Source: Vigna angularis
Taxonomy: Eukaryota; Streptophyta; Magnoliopsida; Fabales; Fabaceae
Length of the DNA: 64,000 nucleotides
Direction: 5' to 3'
Assembly: GCF_016808095.1 (NCBI RefSeq)
Contig: NC_068976.1
Coordinates: 5,737,001 to 5,801,000, forward strand
A program made the translations under genes and the position numbers. Positions 60,715 to 64,000 of the stretch are shown here, piece by piece (within the stretch, counting starts at the first letter, position 1; every line of letters begins with the position of its first letter). The notes under the pieces were generated by a model. That model saw nothing but the letters and a program-made list of their open reading frames with translations, was not told the origin of the DNA and did no database searches.

Positions 60715-61020
60715 CTCACTTACTTGGTGGCAAGCAAAGAAGTTGTCCACATTCATCTCCCAATCAACATATGTTTACATATCATCCTTCTCATGGAAGT
60801 TAGGGTGATCTACACTTGTCTCTCTTAAGATATGTTCCCTTTTATGTCTCTTAGGTGAAGGTGGAAAAGGTTGATAAAATTGATTCACTATTTTACTATC
60901 CACCTCATAATGTGTGATGAGTGTTGGAGCTTGGAGCTTATTGAGTTGCTTCCACTTTCTATTTTCCCTTGCAACCTTTCATCCTTTTTCCCTTAAAATT
61001 ATAAGTTTTTCCCTTAGAAT
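60715..61020 (-). pseudogene. Ty3/gypsy gag fragment
   Basis: The minus strand reads LNKLQAPTLITHYEVDSKIV, then PNFHEKDD, an in-frame stop, and TYVDWEMNVDNFFACHQVSE. The phrase P.F.GK.D...YLDWE..V...F is the opening block of gypsy gag. The remainder is missing. Confidence 0.7.
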
Positions 61021-62553
61021 GACAAGTTTGGCCTTTCTTTCAAATTTATCCTTTTCTCTTTGAATGACCTTTTACTTTCTTCAAATTTATGGTAACTTTA
61101 GCTCTTGAGAAAATTCTTGTCAAACTTTATGAAGCTTCTTCACTATATTCACTACCAATTTGGTAAGAAAGATCCCTAAACAAGCTTATGATTTTGGTTT
61201 TAGATTTTTACTTTTGTTTTTCAAAGAAATTTCAAAGTAGATAACAAGTTTCTTAAGTTTACTTCCAAAAAAGAGAGGTGGATTACTTAGATTGCTTAAG
61301 TACCAAGTATTTCCTATTAGAAGTTTACCTTGATATTTCTTACACAAAACTTCTTAACTGGAGTTAAGTGAAAGATAAAGTTGACACACATTAAACTATA
61401 ACGCAAAAGCAAACAAGCAATTCAAATAATTAAAGCACCTAATTTGTGAACCTTCAAAACACACTCATTGTCTAAGCATTTTTATTACTTGAATAAAGTT
61501 CTAATTACGAAATGAGAACACCAAAGATTCTCACAAGATACCTAGACAGGCCGAATTACACATGGTTTCAAACTAGATGCTCAACTTCCTAAGATGCCAC
61601 CTTAGAAAAGTTAGTTCACCTCAAAGTAGGAAATAACACTAATATAGGATAGTCCAACCAAGAGGTCAAGGAAATAAAGCAAGAAAGGCACAAATTAAAA
61701 CATGTTAAACTCAAATAGAAAGAAGTCGATACATACTCAAAACATTTTAATCAAGACAAGCAAAAAATTAAAGGTTAGAATAAAAAGGAAACACACAAAG
61801 GAAATTAACCTAGGAATGGTAATATAATGGATTCAAAAACCAAAGGCAACTAGAACGAAATGTATACTACTAAATATCATCAAAGGCCAAATCAAACAAG
61901 CTCTGTGTAGCATGAAATGAAGTAAATGTTAGGAGCATAAGGTGCTGAAAATTCAATGATACAAAGCTTAAATGATAAAGATTTTAAAACACAAACTCAA
62001 TTAGATGTAGTGGTTATCACACATGATTTTCAATCCTTTTCTTTTTAATTATATTTTTTCTCTTTTCTCAATCTTTTGTATCTCTTTTTTAAACACTTCT
62101 TTTCACTATTTTTCTTCAAATTATTTGGCCAACCACTACACCACACATATTTTCACCAAAGAGTTTTTCATTCAACCAAGACAACCCTAGTATCAAAATG
62201 TCTAATGAAATTACCTAAGGAATCAACAACTTGATGCACAAACTCAAACAAGACACAATGGAAACCTAACTCTAAAAACTTACTAATGATCTACTAGCAA
62301 ATATGAACTTAAATTTGAAAAACAAAAAACACTCAAAAGAACATATATAATGTGATTTTCACTATAAATACAAAACATCATGTTTCTACAAAATCAATTT
62401 GTCAAACTAAGAAGTAATGACAAAATAAAGACTACACATGACTCTAAACAAAATATATGAATCTCAAAATGAAAATGACTCAAAAATAAACCAAATACAC
62501 AAAAACAAAATTACAAAAACTCAAGAAAATGCACAAACATACACGGCCATACT
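61021..62553. other. Gene-free stretch, probably gypsy leader or LTR debris
   Basis: AT-rich sequence to the right of a minus-oriented gag fragment is where its leader and 5' LTR would lie, but no LTR ends were found. No open frame is meaningful. Confidence 0.35.
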
Positions 62554-64000
62554 TGTAAGAACCGAGAGGATTCAAGAAGCTTGGAGCAGACAGGTGTAAG
62601 CAAAGGATGAGACCGAGCGGTTTAGATTAAAATAAGAATGATATATAAATGAAAAGTTTCAAAAGTCTCGTCCCATTCTCTGATTACAACTATATCTCTC
62701 CAAATTCTTCTACTTTCTTCTCTCCTCCTCCTTCTCTTTAGATTCTTTCAATCTCACTTCATCTGTTTAACAATCAGACCTTGTCTAAGCAATCTGGGAG
62801 CCAAGATCTTTCTATTTCACCGATCGGTTTTGTGTGTAGAGCTGGTAAGTTTCGTTTCCTTGAGTCTTGTGCAATTCTGAAACTCTTTGGCACATGCAAG
62901 CAACAATTTGGGTTGCATGTGTTTATCAGTTTTCTTTTCTCAATTCTGACTTCGTTCTTGGTCCTTTGGTTGGTCTCTTCTCACAAATCAGTAAGTTATA
63001 GGTGTTCTTAAGATTTTCTAGAGGTGTGAGCAAATTTCTGGAAGGGTAGAAGCTTTTTATTCGGTTAAGAGGTAAGCGAAGCTAGTTAATTTAATTGAAT
63101 GGTTGATGATGTATGAAAATTGTGTTTGATGGTTTTGCATGTATATGAAATTGGATTTTTGTGTGATCGGTATTGTCTGTATGGACTATCAAAATTCTAT
63201 GATCATGTTGATTTCTTCTACAAAGTTTTTTGTTACGGTGTCGAGTGAATTGTGAGGAAGTGGAGTAGTGAAATGGGAATTTGGGGTGAGAAGTTAAACT
63301 GGACGGTCGGGATAAGAGAAAAATGATGACTGTTCGGCCTTACTCTTATGTCCGGTCTTAGTTGTGTTCAGCTTTTGCGGAACATTACAGTTAAGGAACG
63401 TTCGGTCTTAACAACGTTCGGTTTTGTATTAGTGTTCGGTCTTAGCAGTGTTTGGTTTTGTATTAGCATTCGGTCTTAGCAACGTTCGCTTTTGTATTAG
63501 CATTCGGTCTTAGCAACATTCGATTTTGTATTAGCATTTGGTCTTAGAAATGTTCGATTTTGTATTAGGGTTCGGTCTTAGTAGTGTCTGGTTTTGTATT
63601 AGTATTTGGTCTTAGCAACGTTCGATTTTATACTAGTGTTCAGTCTTAGTATTGCTCGGTTTCGAATTAGCGTTCGGCTTTATTAGTACTTGATTTCGTA
63701 TTAACATTCGGTTTAGTAGTGTTTGGTTTTGTACTAGGGTTCGGTCTTAATATTATTCGGTTAGCATTGGTGTTCAGTCTTAACTACGTTCGGCCTCCTA
63801 TGGGTCTTATCAGTTAATGACCATTCAGTTGTACTTTAGTGATCGGTCTTACCAGAGTATTCAGTCTAAGTTCTTAAGTTTCTGGTCTAAGTTACAAGTG
63901 TTCAGTTTAGCTCTGGTAATTCGGTTATTCTAGTGTTCAGTCTCACCATAGTATTCGGCCTTACAATAGAGTTAGATCCTTAATGGTGTTCCGTCCCTTC
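62554..64000 (+). mobile_element. LTR related to the solo LTR, cut by the window end
   Basis: Begins tgtaagaacc like the solo LTR at 40630. It has the same succession: CT-rich leader-like stretch (62685-62760), a ggttgcatgtgttt or gattgcatgtgttt phrase, and a gaggaagtgg...gtgaaatgggaatt phrase (63256; solo LTR 41392). The following tandem repeat is different. The short frame at 62781-63011 is not a recognised protein. The 3' end and any internal region lie beyond the window. Confidence 0.65.
63390..63800. repeat. 34-bp minisatellite (gttcggtcttag type) inside the LTR
   Basis: About ten diverged units of roughly 34 bp with the core cattcggtcttagcaacgtt and a ttttgtattag end. Farther right, gttcagtctta phrases continue more irregularly to the window end. 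Confidence 0.8.

Overview
This is plant nuclear DNA, AT-rich and dominated by repeats, with four intron-containing protein genes. Gene content (filament-like plant protein, an RTM2-like small heat-shock-type protein, an RbBP5-like COMPASS subunit, a dicot CxxC protein), the GT-AG introns and the repeat types point to a dicot. A legume of the bean/cowpea/soybean tribe is my best guess; that is inference from familiar sequence style, not a search.

Layout. 1-14 kb: repeats only, including hairpin arrays, LTR-type debris, a large inverted repeat (6758-7235 against 9421-9713) and a Pack-MULE at 9938-11852. 14.76-19.01 kb: a complete filament-like plant protein gene (+). 19.4-23.0 kb: a SINE-like sequence and two broken Ty1/copia fragments on opposite strands. 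23.94-26.08 kb: a second Pack-MULE carrying MAX2-like fragments, ending about 410 bp upstream of the start codon of the CxxC-protein gene (26.49-28.58 kb, +). 28.6-44 kb: minisatellites, copia and Athila-type gypsy remnants, a 35-base C run, and a decayed Mutator-like element with a 2452-bp solo LTR nested in it. 45.03-45.78 kb: a TIR-NBS-LRR remnant that keeps an exon-intron-exon boundary. 47.89-49.60 kb: an RTM2-like gene (+). 52.98-54.39 kb: a short, internally deleted gypsy element with near-identical LTRs. 55.15-59.28 kb: the RbBP5-like WD40 gene (-). 60.2-64.0 kb: gypsy remnants and the start of an LTR related to the solo LTR, running off the window.

The four genes have unrelated roles and show no joint regulation. 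The most notable material is two gene-fragment-carrying Mutator-like elements with paired terminal inverted repeats and 9-bp target duplications. One joins pieces of a RING-DUF1117 ubiquitin ligase and a DUF599 gene, the DUF599 piece with its intron. The other holds pieces of the strigolactone/karrikin F-box gene MAX2. All assignments were made by reading, without database searches. Exon limits come from splice dinucleotides, phase and remembered family sequences.
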